Shown: one piece after another, positions 7,966-15,776 of the stretch | Layout: every line of letters begins with the position of its first letter | Position numbering within the stretch: the stretch's first letter is position 1 | From: Terriglobales bacterium | Lineage (GTDB): Bacteria > Acidobacteriota > Terriglobia > Terriglobales > Acidobacteriaceae | Length of the DNA stretch: 64,000 nucleotides | Direction of reading: 5' to 3' | Assembly: GCA_016185365.1 (NCBI GenBank) | Contig: JACPNP010000007.1 | Coordinates: forward strand, 1-64,000 | Made by a program: the position numbers and the translations under genes | Notes under the pieces: generated by a model | Told to the model about the DNA's origin: nothing | Database searches by the model: none | The model's input: the letters and a program-made list of their open reading frames with translations, nothing else

Positions 7966-9324
7966 ATGGCCACTGACACTGCCGTTCCCGCCGCAGACAC
8001 GCACGCGGCGTCGGCGCCCCAGCCCTCCCCCTCGTCCGGCGCCACACCGGTCACCTTCACCGAGCGCATCTCCGCCATCGACACGCTGCGCGGATGCGCC
8101 GTGCTCGGCATCCTGCTGATGAACATCGTGGCCATGGGACTGAACTTCGGCTCCTATGACGATCCAACCGTGGCCGGCGGGGCCACAGGCGCGAACCTAT
8201 GGGTCTGGGCGGTGCTGCACGTGGTGGCGGAAGGCAAGATGCGCGCGCTGTTCTCGCTCATCTTCGGCGCCAGCATGGTCCTGCTGGTGGGGCGACTGGA
8301 CAAGCGTTCCGGCGATGGCGCGGACATCTACTATCGCCGCCTGCTCTGGCTGCTGCTGTTCGGCATCGTGCACGCCTATCTGCTCTGGCTGGGCGACATC
8401 CTTTATCCCTATGCGCTCTGCGGCCTGTTCCTCTATCCCTTCCGCCACCGCTCGGCGAAGTCTCTGGCCATCATCGGCGGCGTGCTGCTCGCGATCACCG
8501 CGCTTTCCTACGTCGGCTTCGGCTACGGCGTGCGCGAGATGATCACCAAGGGACGCGCCGCCCAGGCGCTCGCCGACCAGGGCGCGAAACTCACCGCCGA
8601 TCAGAAAGAAGAATTGCAGCAGTACGAGGAGTGGCGCAAGTTCAGCAAGCCCACGGAGGCTGAGATCCAGGAGAACAACGACGCCTGGCGGGGCAGCGTG
8701 CTCAGCGTGATCAAGGCGCGGGCCGGCGTGGTCTTCGGCTTCTTCCACCGTCTGCCCCTCTACCATCCCATGATGTTCGACATCTTCGGCATGATGTTCC
8801 TGGGCATGGCGGCGCTGAAGTTGCGCCTGCTCGACGCCTCGCGCTCCCTGCGCTTTTACGCCTGTGTCACGGTGGTCGGATACGGCATCGGCCTTCCGGT
8901 GGGCGCGTATTCGGCGTGGCTCATCATCAAGACGGACTTCGACCCGGTCACGCACCTGTTCGCCAACTCCACCTATGACCTGGTGCGGCTCAGCGTGTGC
9001 CTGGGCCATCTGGGGCTGATCATGATGCTGTGCAAGGCCGGCTGGCTGCGCTGGCTCACGGCGCGCCTGGCCGCCATCGGGCAGACCGCGTTCAGCAATT
9101 ACATCTTCCAGTCCGTGGTCACCGCGTTCTTCTTCACCGGATACGGCTTCGGATACTACGGGATGCTCGAGCGCTACCAGTTGTATTACGTGGTGGGCGT
9201 GATCTGGCTCTTCCAGTTGATCCTCAGCCCGATCTGGTTGCGCTACTTCCGCTTCGGCCCGCTGGAGTGGGGCTGGCGTTCACTGACGTATTGGAAGCGG
9301 CAGCCGATGCGGATGGGGGCGTGA
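7966..9324 (+). CDS. DUF418 / YeiB-type multispanning membrane protein
   Basis: About 452 residues. I chose ATG 7966, which has a GGAG site nine bases upstream, instead of the TTG at 7924. After a Thr/Ala/Pro-rich N-terminus comes the family start ERISAIDTLRGCAVLGILLMNI, followed by eight to ten membrane segments. The C-terminal DUF418 domain covers about the last 160 residues, with RLAAIGQTAFSNY and a final GPLEWGWRSLTYWK box. These inner-membrane proteins have no proven transport activity; the family is near acyltransferase-3 folds. The charged loop KLTADQKEELQQYEEWRKF is cytoplasmic or periplasmic. Divergent from the B12 receptor; no sign that the two are functionally linked. Confidence 0.9.
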   Translation: MATDTAVPAADTHAASAPQPSPSSGATPVTFTERISAIDTLRGCAVLGILLMNIVAMGLNFGSYDDPTVAGGATGANLWVWAVLHVVAEGKMRALFSLIFGASMVLLVGRLDKRSGDGADIYYRRLLWLLLFGIVHAYLLWLGDILYPYALCGLFLYPFRHRSAKSLAIIGGVLLAITALSYVGFGYGVREMITKGRAAQALADQGAKLTADQKEELQQYEEWRKFSKPTEAEIQENNDAWRGSVLSVIKARAGVVFGFFHRLPLYHPMMFDIFGMMFLGMAALKLRLLDASRSLRFYACVTVVGYGIGLPVGAYSAWLIIKTDFDPVTHLFANSTYDLVRLSVCLGHLGLIMMLCKAGWLRWLTARLAAIGQTAFSNYIFQSVVTAFFFTGYGFGYYGMLERYQLYYVVGVIWLFQLILSPIWLRYFRFGPLEWGWRSLTYWKRQPMRMGA

Positions 9325-9345
9325 GTCATTAGAAGAGCAGGGACG

Positions 9346-9386
9346 GGGTCGCCCAGCCTTTCGCTTCACGAAAGACTGGGGCACCC
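9346..9386. repeat. Imperfect hairpin repeat
   Basis: GGGTCGCCCAGCCTTTCG (9346-9363), loop CTTCA, then CGAAAGACTGGGGCACCC (9369-9386) forms an imperfect 18-bp stem just downstream of the DUF418 gene. It could act as a terminator without a T-run or be one of the mobile intergenic hairpins seen elsewhere here. Confidence 0.6.
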
Positions 9387-9496
9387 GGCTTACTATCACT
9401 CTCGAATGGATTCATTCCAGTAGGGAATGGGTGTTGTTCTCATATGGATTATGCCGAGTTTGTATCAAGTGATGTTTATGACATCAAGACAGCCAA

Positions 9497-9868
9497 TCAA
9501 ACAACATCCCGCCTAAAACCATGACAGATCCACATCATTACCGCATACGTACCTAGTATCAGCCAGTAGGCAAAGACCGGGGGGAGCAGAATCGCAGCAA
9601 CCACGACGAACCAATTCTCTTGCAAATATGGGAAGAGCATCCATGGTTTGTAGGTCTGCTCAAACGTGGACTCAGCGTTCCGGACGCAGGATTGCAGATC
9701 ATTTGGTGGTGTGGAGCCCGAGTTGTAGCACAACTCTCTAGAGATGTTATAGAGGTCGATCGCCCGATTCCGCTGTTCGCCCGGATACATGAAGAGCGGA
9801 TATATCGACCAGATGACTGTCAACATAACGAGTACGCGCTTTATTCCTCGCCGCGTGTGGGTGGGCAT
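9497..9868 (-). CDS. Hypothetical small membrane protein
   Basis: 123 residues, not recognised. The protein has two membrane segments: VLVMLTVIWSIYPLFMY near the N-terminus and WFVVVAAILLPPVFAYWLILGTYAVMMWI near the C-terminus. A soluble loop of about 55 residues between them carries two cysteines (ELCYN and QSCVRN) that could form a disulfide. Base composition is visibly less GC-rich than the flanking core genes, and the next gene is more than 900 bases away across repeats. It may be an accessory gene of foreign origin. No family or function can be given. Confidence 0.55.
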   Translation of the reverse strand: MPTHTRRGIKRVLVMLTVIWSIYPLFMYPGEQRNRAIDLYNISRELCYNSGSTPPNDLQSCVRNAESTFEQTYKPWMLFPYLQENWFVVVAAILLPPVFAYWLILGTYAVMMWICHGFRRDVV

Positions 9869-9947
9869 AGTGAACTAGTACGGCTCCAATGATTTTTGTG
9901 GAGCATTATGTCGCCTCTATTTCATCTTGTCCAGCCTCGGCAGGTGG

Positions 9948-9984
9948 CCCACGTTCGCGCCGTGCCGTTCGGCGCTAACGTGGG
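9948..9984. repeat. Hairpin repeat
   Basis: CCCACGTTCGCGCC (9948-9961) and the inverse arm GGCGCTAACGTGGG (9971-9984) enclose a nine-base loop. A related partial copy (CCACGTTCGCGCCGAATGAC) occurs near 10601-10620. The surrounding 9869-10176 holds no believable gene. Confidence 0.55.
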
Positions 9985-10176
9985 TGCTTTCGTTTTTCGC
10001 GTCACAGAAAATGATACAGCTGTCCTTGCTCCCATGCCTTGGGGTATGAGGCATGCCCTCTCAGATCTAACCACCGCCGAAGCAGCGTGAGGCTCCGCGT
10101 GCCGCAGGATCCAAGTCGCCAGTCGCGCAGCGACGCGATACCGGATAGCCCCGGACGACAGACCGGGGAACACTTC

Positions 10177-10560
10177 GATCTCCGGTGTCGAGTCGGCTTC
10201 AGCCGACGGCAGACACCTGCGCCGCAAGTCGACATCACGGGAAGCAGATTCTTCGCGGGTTGAGACCCGCTCAGAATGACACCCTCCCGGGAGGGGTCGG
10301 TGCGGCTGAAGCCGCACCCCTTCACCAGGTCCGGGTGGTAGCAGTGTTGTGGTACATCTAAAGACCGCGCCGATCTCCGCTGCCGAGTCGGCTTCAGCCG
10401 ACGGCATATTCTTGCGCCGCGAGTCGACATCACAGAAGCAGGTTCTTCGCGGGTTGAGACCCGCTCAGAATGACACTCTCTTGGGAGGGGGTCGGTGCGG
10501 CTGAAGCCGCACCCCTTCACCAGGTCCGGGTGGTAGCAGTGTTGTGGTACATCTGAAGCC
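10177..10560. repeat. Two tandem copies of a 195-bp composite intergenic repeat
   Basis: Copy one runs 10177-10371 and copy two 10372-10560, differing at scattered positions. Each contains the hairpin GTCGGCTTCAGCCGAC, a stretch typical of recurrent intergenic repeats (TCTTCGCGGGTTGAGACCCG), and the 27-base block beginning GTGCGGCTGAAGCCGCAC that also occurs at 12897 and 33819. Frames across this region are repeat-derived and not genes. The gene-free stretch 9869-10822 otherwise holds only the hairpin at 9948 and the XRE promoter at its end. Confidence 0.85.
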
Positions 10561-10773
10561 ATGCTCCACCACTGCACGGATGGACCTTTTTTGGCAAAGC
10601 TCCACGTTCGCGCCGAATGACTCGGCGCCCATTCGACTTCGCTCAGGGCAGGCTCCCGTGGGGCGCCTGCCGCTTAGTCATACTGGCTTCTGTGAGTACT
10701 TATTTGTATATCACTGTCATTAAATGTTGTTCGTTAAGTTCATGTAACTATATGATAATAAACATATAATAAC

Positions 10774-10804
10774 TTGAAAAATATTACAAAAAATGTAATA
10801 TAAT
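10774..10804 (+). promoter_or_regulatory. Promoter with embedded palindromic operator for the XRE module
   Basis: In an AT-rich block there is a -35-like TTGAAA (10774-10779) and a perfect -10 TATAAT (10799-10804), spacing 19. Between and overlapping them is a perfect inverted repeat: ATATTACA (10781-10788), five A, TGTAATAT (10794-10801). This placement is what an autorepressed XRE promoter would look like. The ATG at 10823 or 10832 follows within 30 bases. Confidence 0.55.
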
Positions 10805-10822
10805 GAATCATTTATTCGTGGG

Positions 10823-11527
10823 ATGGACACAATGACCGGGACAGAATTCAAAACGTGTCGCAAGAACCTGGGACTGACCCAGCAGTCCGTGGCTGCGGTC
10901 TTGGATGTCTCACAGACTTATGTGGCCCTCCTGGAAAGCGGACAACGGCCGTTCACGCCGCGATTGCTCAGGGCCGCGGTCCGGAGATTCCAATTGTCTC
11001 CCACAGTGCTTCCTTTCTCCGGAACGGATCCACAGCGCGCTGATCCTGAACGGGTGGTCAAAGATCTGGGCGCCTTGGGATACCCCGGCTTCGCGTACAT
11101 GAGACATGGGCGGATGAAGAATCCCGCGGAGGTCCTCTTGAACGCGTTGTCCCTGAGCGACCTGGAATCACGCGCGGTGGAAGCTTTACCGTGGCTATTT
11201 CTCGCATTTGACATGGCGGAGCCCGAATCGCTGGTCCGGGAGGCGCGGGCCAGAGCCGTACAGAACCGAATGGGTTTTGTGGTCGATCTTGCGCTGGCAG
11301 TACTGGTCCTCCGAGGAGAGGCGGACACTCCCAAATGTCGAAGTCTCCGGGCCTTGCGTGACGCGCTTTACCAGGCGCCATTATCCAACGAAGATACTTT
11401 CTTCCAGGTCGATCTAAGTACTGCTCAGAGAGATTGGCTCAGAGAGGCACGGTCAGAATCCGCGAAGCAGTGGAATCTCCTGACGGATTGGAAGCCCGAA
11501 CACTTGCCATACACTCAGACCGTCTAG
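10823..11527 (+). CDS. XRE-family helix-turn-helix protein, partner of the following nucleotidyltransferase
   Basis: 234 residues. Residues 5-60 are an XRE/Cro helix-turn-helix (FKTCRKNLGLTQQSVAAVLDVSQTYVALLESGQRPF). The remaining 170 residues are unrecognised and mostly helical. Start is uncertain between ATG 10823 and ATG 10832. The gene is ten bases upstream of a DUF6036-like nucleotidyltransferase, so the two are an operon and probably a toxin-antitoxin or abortive-infection type pair with this protein as the DNA-binding antitoxin. An operator-like palindrome lies in its promoter. Composition is less GC-rich than the core genes, and the AT-rich leader suggests horizontal acquisition. Confidence 0.75.
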   Translation: MDTMTGTEFKTCRKNLGLTQQSVAAVLDVSQTYVALLESGQRPFTPRLLRAAVRRFQLSPTVLPFSGTDPQRADPERVVKDLGALGYPGFAYMRHGRMKNPAEVLLNALSLSDLESRAVEALPWLFLAFDMAEPESLVREARARAVQNRMGFVVDLALAVLVLRGEADTPKCRSLRALRDALYQAPLSNEDTFFQVDLSTAQRDWLREARSESAKQWNLLTDWKPEHLPYTQTV

Positions 11528-11537
11528 GACAAAACGA

Positions 11538-12068
11538 ATGATCCCGCCGCCATGGCACGACTTTCTTAATGAACTCGACCTATTGCTTTCGCGGGAGGTC
11601 GAGCTGGTCTGTGTCGGTGGATTTGTTCTTGCGGCGCTCCATGGAAACCCGAGGGTCACCGGTGACCTTGATTTCCTGGAGATCCGGCCAACGGATGCAT
11701 CGGATGAATTGTTGCGATTAGGGGACCTGGACTCAAGGTTGGCCCAGAAACACAAAGTCTATTTGCAACGACTGACTGGTATCGTGGATCCTCCAGACGC
11801 ATACGAAGACCGGTTGGTCTCGATCGAGACCGAAACGGAGAAGCTCAAGCTTTTTGCTCTGGAGCCGATCGACCTCATTCTTGCCAAACTGAGCCGGAAC
11901 AGTCCCAAGGACCGTGAGGACATAAGGTATCTGGCTCATCGGCTCGGTCTCGGGTTCGGTCAGGTCAAGGCGAGATATGAAGCGGAGATGAAAGATTGGA
12001 TCCCGAATCCAGACAAACATGCGACAACACTCGATCTGGTCTGGAAAGACCTATTCCCGGTCCCCTAA
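11538..12068 (+). CDS. DUF6036 / AbiEii-like nucleotidyltransferase
   Basis: 176 residues with the hallmarks of the minimal nucleotidyltransferase fold: CVGGFVLAALHGNPRVTGDLDFLE at about residues 26-50, where GG and the DLD pair are the catalytic motif, and later EPIDLILAKLSRNSPKDREDIRYLA, the conserved region shared by DUF6036 and AbiEii proteins. It is probably the toxin of the XRE-nucleotidyltransferase pair, transferring nucleotides to an unknown target (tRNA is the target in the related AbiEii/MenT enzymes). Ten-base spacing to the XRE gene. Confidence 0.75.
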   Translation: MIPPPWHDFLNELDLLLSREVELVCVGGFVLAALHGNPRVTGDLDFLEIRPTDASDELLRLGDLDSRLAQKHKVYLQRLTGIVDPPDAYEDRLVSIETETEKLKLFALEPIDLILAKLSRNSPKDREDIRYLAHRLGLGFGQVKARYEAEMKDWIPNPDKHATTLDLVWKDLFPVP

Positions 12069-12136
12069 ATCGGGGTGGATGCGGGCCCCACTTCTGTGAT
12101 TCAGGAGTTCGCGCTACGGCTCAGTCAGTGCGTAGG

Positions 12137-12838
12137 CTAGCCGAGTTGCCCGAACGCCGCGTCCGCCTTTTCCCGCACCCGATCCAGCGCAGCCTGCATC
12201 TCCGCGTGTTTCGATTCGCGCAGGTCATGGTCCGAGTCCTCGGGCACGGTCATGATGCGGCTGGTGCAGAGCACCGCGCGGGAAAAGGGTTTGGGGATGA
12301 TCATGCGGTCCCAGGAGCCGAGGGTCCAGGCGCGCTCCACCGCGATGTGGAACACCACGATGGGCACGCCGGTGTGGCGGGCCAGCAGCACCGGGCCGGG
12401 CTTGGCCACGTACCTCGGCCCGCGGGGGCCGTCGATGGTGAAGGCGGCCACGCGTCCCTGCTCGATCTCCGTATGCATGCCCAGCAGGGCGCGCACGGCG
12501 CCGCGCGAGCTCGAGCCGCGCACCGCGCGGAAGCCCAGCCGCTGGATGATGCGCGCGATGTACTCGCCGTCATAACTGCGGCTGGTCATCACGGCGATAT
12601 CGCGGTGGCGGAAGAACCAGGCGGCGGGGAGGATGCAGCGGTGCCAGAAACAATAGACCGCCGGGACAAGCAACGGGTCTTTATCAGCCAGCTCGGGGCC
12701 GCCCGGCTCGATCTCCACGCGGAAGCGCAGCGTGGGCCCGATCAGGCGGATGAGCAGCACGCCCAGCCCGCTGATCAGCCATAGCGAAAGGCGCTGGCGG
12801 AGGGAAAAGGTTTCCTGGCCGTGTTGGTCGGGGGCCAC
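12137..12838 (-). CDS. DUF374 lysophospholipid acyltransferase-like protein
   Basis: 233 residues. After an N-terminal membrane helix (LWLISGLGVLLIRLIG), the protein has VYCFWHRCILPAAWFFRHRDIAVMTSRSYDGE at about 65-95, then a GRVAAFTIDGPRGPRYVAKPG block, the signature of DUF374. The family is related to LpxL/PlsC acyltransferases and probably acylates a lipid at the inner membrane; in some genomes it sits near lipid A genes. Here it is a lone gene, preceded by a hairpin repeat block, so no pathway can be named. Confidence 0.85.
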   Translation of the reverse strand: MAPDQHGQETFSLRQRLSLWLISGLGVLLIRLIGPTLRFRVEIEPGGPELADKDPLLVPAVYCFWHRCILPAAWFFRHRDIAVMTSRSYDGEYIARIIQRLGFRAVRGSSSRGAVRALLGMHTEIEQGRVAAFTIDGPRGPRYVAKPGPVLLARHTGVPIVVFHIAVERAWTLGSWDRMIIPKPFSRAVLCTSRIMTVPEDSDHDLRESKHAEMQAALDRVREKADAAFGQLG

Positions 12839-12856
12839 AGCGGGATTTTACAGTGT

Positions 12857-12923
12857 CGCCCCTAAAGGGGCTTTTTCTCTTTGATAGGACTTATCGGTGC
12901 GGCTGAAGCCGCACCCCTTCACC
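12857..12923. repeat. Composite hairpin element, copy 1
   Basis: GCCCC-TAAA-GGGGC (12858-12871, followed by TTTTT), 25 bases of spacer, then GTGCGGC-TGAA-GCCGCAC with CCCTTCACC (12897-12923). The same two-hairpin order recurs at 32437 and 33781, and the second half alone at 10300 and 10495. The T-run after the first hairpin could also terminate transcription rightward. Confidence 0.8.
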
Positions 12924-12960
12924 AGTGTGTGGCGGCGACCATTCGATTTTTTTCAATGAA

Positions 12961-13168
12961 GGCGGGGCGAGAAGCGATGCTTTGAGCGAGGGCGGGACGC
13001 CCTCGCCACAGCCGGCGGGACGCCGGCGCTACAAGAAGCGCACAGCCGAGGGCGGCTGTGCCACCTCTCATAAGATTAAGCAACACCATCGGTGGGACGA
13101 GAAGCAATGCTTCGAGCGAGGGCGGGACGCCGGCGCTACAACAACACAGCCGAGGGCGGCTGTGCCAC
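12961..13168. repeat. REP-type hairpin cluster with partial tandem duplication
   Basis: Hairpins GCGAGGGCG-GGA-CGCCCTCGC (12986-13006), GCCGGCG-GGA-CGCCGGC followed by GCTAC (13011-13032) and GCACAGCCG-AGGG-CGGCTGTGC (13040-13061) occur in a row. A second shorter set, lacking the middle portion, follows at 13094-13168. On the minus strand the second hairpin is preceded by GTAG and the third by GGTGG, the tetranucleotide position typical of REP sequences recognised by RAYT transposases. Together with the element at 12857 this fills the 420-base gap before the PDZ gene. Confidence 0.8.
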
Positions 13169-13206
13169 CCTTACGGTTGGGTTACCTTTCATAAGGCACG
13201 CACAAC

Positions 13207-13244
13207 AAAAAAGGCGCGGGCCCGAAGGCCGCGCGCCGTTTTTC
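13207..13244 (-). terminator. Rho-independent terminator of the sigma/PDZ operon
   Basis: A GC-rich stem GGCGCG.GGCC / GGCC.GCGCGCC with loop CGAA (13213-13237) is flanked by a run of A at 13207-13212, which reads as a T-run on the minus strand, and by TTTTT on the other side. It lies 17 bases past the PDZ gene stop. Confidence 0.75.
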
Positions 13245-13260
13245 TCTCAGGAGGAGAGTC

Positions 13261-14490
13261 TTACATCCAATCGGGATCCACCGTGTGGCGCATGTGCTTC
13301 AGGTGATCGCGCAGTTCGTCCATCTTCAAGCGCAGGCCGTCCTGATCGATGCGTATCTTCTCGCGCAGCACTTCCTGCATGCGCGGCATCTCGATGCGGA
13401 TCTTGTCGCGCAGCTCCATGCGGGCCTGGTCCAGGCCTTCCCGGACCTCGGCCAGGGCCATCTCGGTGGCGTGGCGGGCGTGATCTTCCGCCAAACGCGC
13501 GACATCGACCGCGGCCTCCGGGTCGATGTCGATGTCGATCTCTTCGTGATGCCTGGGTCCCAACATGGAATCATCTTTGGGCCGCCGTCGCTCCGGAAGG
13601 GTGAGGCTGAGCGGCACCTCTTTCTTCTCCCGGATGACCACCACGCCGACCTTGCCGGACTTCTTGCTGAAGGCGCGGCGCAGGTCGCCGCGGTCCTCGA
13701 TGCGCTCGTCGTCGATCTTCACGATCACGTCGCCGGCCTTGACCCCGCCGGACTCGCCCGCGCTGCCCTTCTCCACCGAGCGGACCAGCACGCCGCCGTT
13801 CTTGGCGCCGAAGTATTCCGCGAGTTGCGGCGTGAGGTTGTCCACCATCAGCCCGGTGCCGCGCATGCTGGAGGTGACGATCACGTTGACCGCCGGCATC
13901 TCCGGCATGTCCGGCATTTCCGGCATCTCCGGGATCTCGATCACGTTCGGCGTCCAGTCCGGATCCATCTTTTTCATCTTTGGCATCGAATAGATCTTCG
14001 CCACCATTTCTTTCCTGGCGGCGACGGTCACATTGACCTGCTGGGGGCCGCCATCGCGCCAGATGCCGAGGGTGACGCTGCGTCCGCCGGGGGTCTCATG
14101 CAGCAGGCGGCGGAGCTGTTCGGTCGAGTCCACGCGCTGGCCGTTGAATTCGAGGATCACGTCCTTGACCTTGAGCCCGAACTTGCCCGCGGGCGCGTCC
14201 TGGTCCACTTCCGTGATCTCCACGCCGCGCTCCTCTTTCAGCTTGAGGGCGGCCACGCGGTCCGAGTCGATCTCCCGCACATCCACGCCCAGGTAGGAGC
14301 CGCTGGGGTCGCCGAAAAATGCGGCGGCTGCCTCCGGCGCGGTGCGGACCGCGATGGCCGGACGCGCGGTGGTGGCGGCGCGGGGCGCCGTGCGTGGTTT
14401 CGGGTCTTGCGGGTCGCCGTTCGAAGCGGCGGCAGCAGCCGTCAGCATCAGGATCGAGAGTGTGGTTGCGATTCCGTATTTCATTCTCAT
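13261..14490 (-). CDS. Secreted protein with two PDZ domains
   Basis: 409 residues. A signal peptide (GIATTLSILMLTAAAAAS) is followed by a Pro/Ala-rich stretch and PDZ domain 1 at about 65-160 (YLGVDVREI, then GVEITEVDQDAPAGKFGLKVKDVILEFNG). A short repetitive linker of EMP/DMP units lies near 190-200. PDZ domain 2 is at about 205-300 (GGVLVRSVEKGSAGESGGVKAGDVIVKIDD). The C-terminal 100 residues are charged coiled-coil-like helices. There is no trypsin-like protease domain, unlike DegP/DegS. As the last gene of an ECF sigma operon it is probably a periplasmic peptide-binding or scaffold component of an envelope stress response; this role is inferred. Confidence 0.88.
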   Translation of the reverse strand: MRMKYGIATTLSILMLTAAAAASNGDPQDPKPRTAPRAATTARPAIAVRTAPEAAAAFFGDPSGSYLGVDVREIDSDRVAALKLKEERGVEITEVDQDAPAGKFGLKVKDVILEFNGQRVDSTEQLRRLLHETPGGRSVTLGIWRDGGPQQVNVTVAARKEMVAKIYSMPKMKKMDPDWTPNVIEIPEMPEMPDMPEMPAVNVIVTSSMRGTGLMVDNLTPQLAEYFGAKNGGVLVRSVEKGSAGESGGVKAGDVIVKIDDERIEDRGDLRRAFSKKSGKVGVVVIREKKEVPLSLTLPERRRPKDDSMLGPRHHEEIDIDIDPEAAVDVARLAEDHARHATEMALAEVREGLDQARMELRDKIRIEMPRMQEVLREKIRIDQDGLRLKMDELRDHLKHMRHTVDPDWM

Positions 14491-14512
14491 GATTCAATCC
14501 CTCCCGGCGAGG

Positions 14513-15760
14513 TCAGTCACGTCCCCGCGCCCCGGACTTGCGGATCCGGATATTGCCGTTGGTGGTGTAGAGCTTCAGCACCGGGCCACCGCCGTTCAGC
14601 CGGCCCTCAGCCTGTACGGTCCCGCTGCCGTACTGTTTGCCTTCGCGGGTGATATTCAGGCCGGAAAAATCCGAGTACACATCGTGTCCATTCGACTCTT
14701 CCACCGTGGCCACGATGCTCACTGGCAGATCAGACGGAAGATAGACGGTAATGTCACCATTGCTGGTATAGAGCTTGGAGGCGGTGAACTGCCCGCGCGC
14801 AGCGGCGATCTCGACCTCGATCGGGCCGGCCTGGGTGTCGGCGCGCACGCCGCCATAGACCTTCGTCAGCCGGATGCCTCCGCCCGCGGTGGAAGCGACC
14901 ACCGGTCCCTTGACCTCGAGGATGCGGATGCTGCCGCCGGCCGTGTCCACGCTGGCCGAACCGCCGACCCGCTCCACCTCGATGGATCCACCGGCGGTCG
15001 AGGCCGACAGTGAACCATCACATTGCTTCACGCCGATCCCGCCCCCGGCGGTCTCGATGCTGACATTCTTCTTGCCGACACCCACCTGCACGCTTCCCCC
15101 CGAGGTATTGGCCACGATCGCACCGCCGACCGTGCCGATGGAGATGCTGCCGCCGGCGGTCTCCAGCTTGACCATGCCGCCCACGGCGCCCACGCTGATG
15201 GATCCGCCCAGAGTGCTGACCAAGGCGGTCTCGCCGATATCATCCACCGTGACCGAGCCGCCGGCGGTCTCGGCATAGGCCTTGCCCGCGATGCTCTTGA
15301 TCTCCACGCTGCCGCCCATGGTGTTGACCTTCACCCACTGGCTGTTGCGCGGCACCGTGACGTAGAACTCCACCATCAACTTGCCGGAGTGGTCGCCGTC
15401 CCAGTCGCCCTCGATGCCCACATACTCGGCGGTCCGGCGATAGATGGCGATGGGAAAGATGCGGAAGTCGCGCTTGGCGGCTTCTTCCGCCGGGCGCGAA
15501 GACTTTTTCTTGATGGTGTAGGTGACTTCATCGCCGCTGCCGCCGCGCACTACCACCGCGCCCAGCGCGGACTCCAGGCGCAGGCCCTTGCCGGCGGTGA
15601 TGGAGCCGGTCAGCTCTTCCACCCAGAACTTGCCGTCGCGATAGACCTTGGTGTTGATCTGGCAGGAGGCGCTGGCGCAGTACGTCTTCTGCGCGGAGGC
15701 GCTTCCCAGGGCCAGCATCACCAGCGCGGCGAGGATAACGGCTTGGATCTTGGACTTCAC
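14513..15760 (-). CDS. DUF4097 adhesin-like beta-solenoid protein
   Basis: 415 residues with a signal peptide ending ALGSASA. From about residue 150 to 330 the protein is a run of roughly 20-residue repeats containing TAGGSI, TLGGSI, TSGGSV or TAGGGI, the DUF4097 beta-helix pattern. Two residual cysteines lie near the mature N-terminus (YCASASC). The C-terminus KLYTTNGNIRIRKSG matches the usual family end. It lies 22 bases upstream of the PDZ gene and 16 bases downstream of the anti-sigma gene. DUF4097 proteins near sigma/anti-sigma genes are probably envelope-located sensors or structural proteins; function unproven. Confidence 0.87.
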   Translation of the reverse strand: MKSKIQAVILAALVMLALGSASAQKTYCASASCQINTKVYRDGKFWVEELTGSITAGKGLRLESALGAVVVRGGSGDEVTYTIKKKSSRPAEEAAKRDFRIFPIAIYRRTAEYVGIEGDWDGDHSGKLMVEFYVTVPRNSQWVKVNTMGGSVEIKSIAGKAYAETAGGSVTVDDIGETALVSTLGGSISVGAVGGMVKLETAGGSISIGTVGGAIVANTSGGSVQVGVGKKNVSIETAGGGIGVKQCDGSLSASTAGGSIEVERVGGSASVDTAGGSIRILEVKGPVVASTAGGGIRLTKVYGGVRADTQAGPIEVEIAAARGQFTASKLYTSNGDITVYLPSDLPVSIVATVEESNGHDVYSDFSGLNITREGKQYGSGTVQAEGRLNGGGPVLKLYTTNGNIRIRKSGARGRD

Positions 15761-15776
15761 TCTTTGCTGTCTTCCT

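Noticed and set aside
10161-10560. Prophage or insertion sequence at the repeat region
   Set aside because: No transposase, integrase or phage gene is seen between 9.3 and 12.1 kb; only repeats and the XRE module.
9922-10577. Overlapping minus-strand frames of 161 and 191 codons
   Set aside because: They run through the 195-bp tandem repeat and hairpins; the protein repeats itself (CHSERVSTREE) as expected for translated repeats, not genes.
14800-15300. CRISPR-like repeat array
   Set aside because: The regular spacing of about 60 bases reflects TAGGSI protein repeats of DUF4097 within a coding frame; repeats are degenerate at DNA level.
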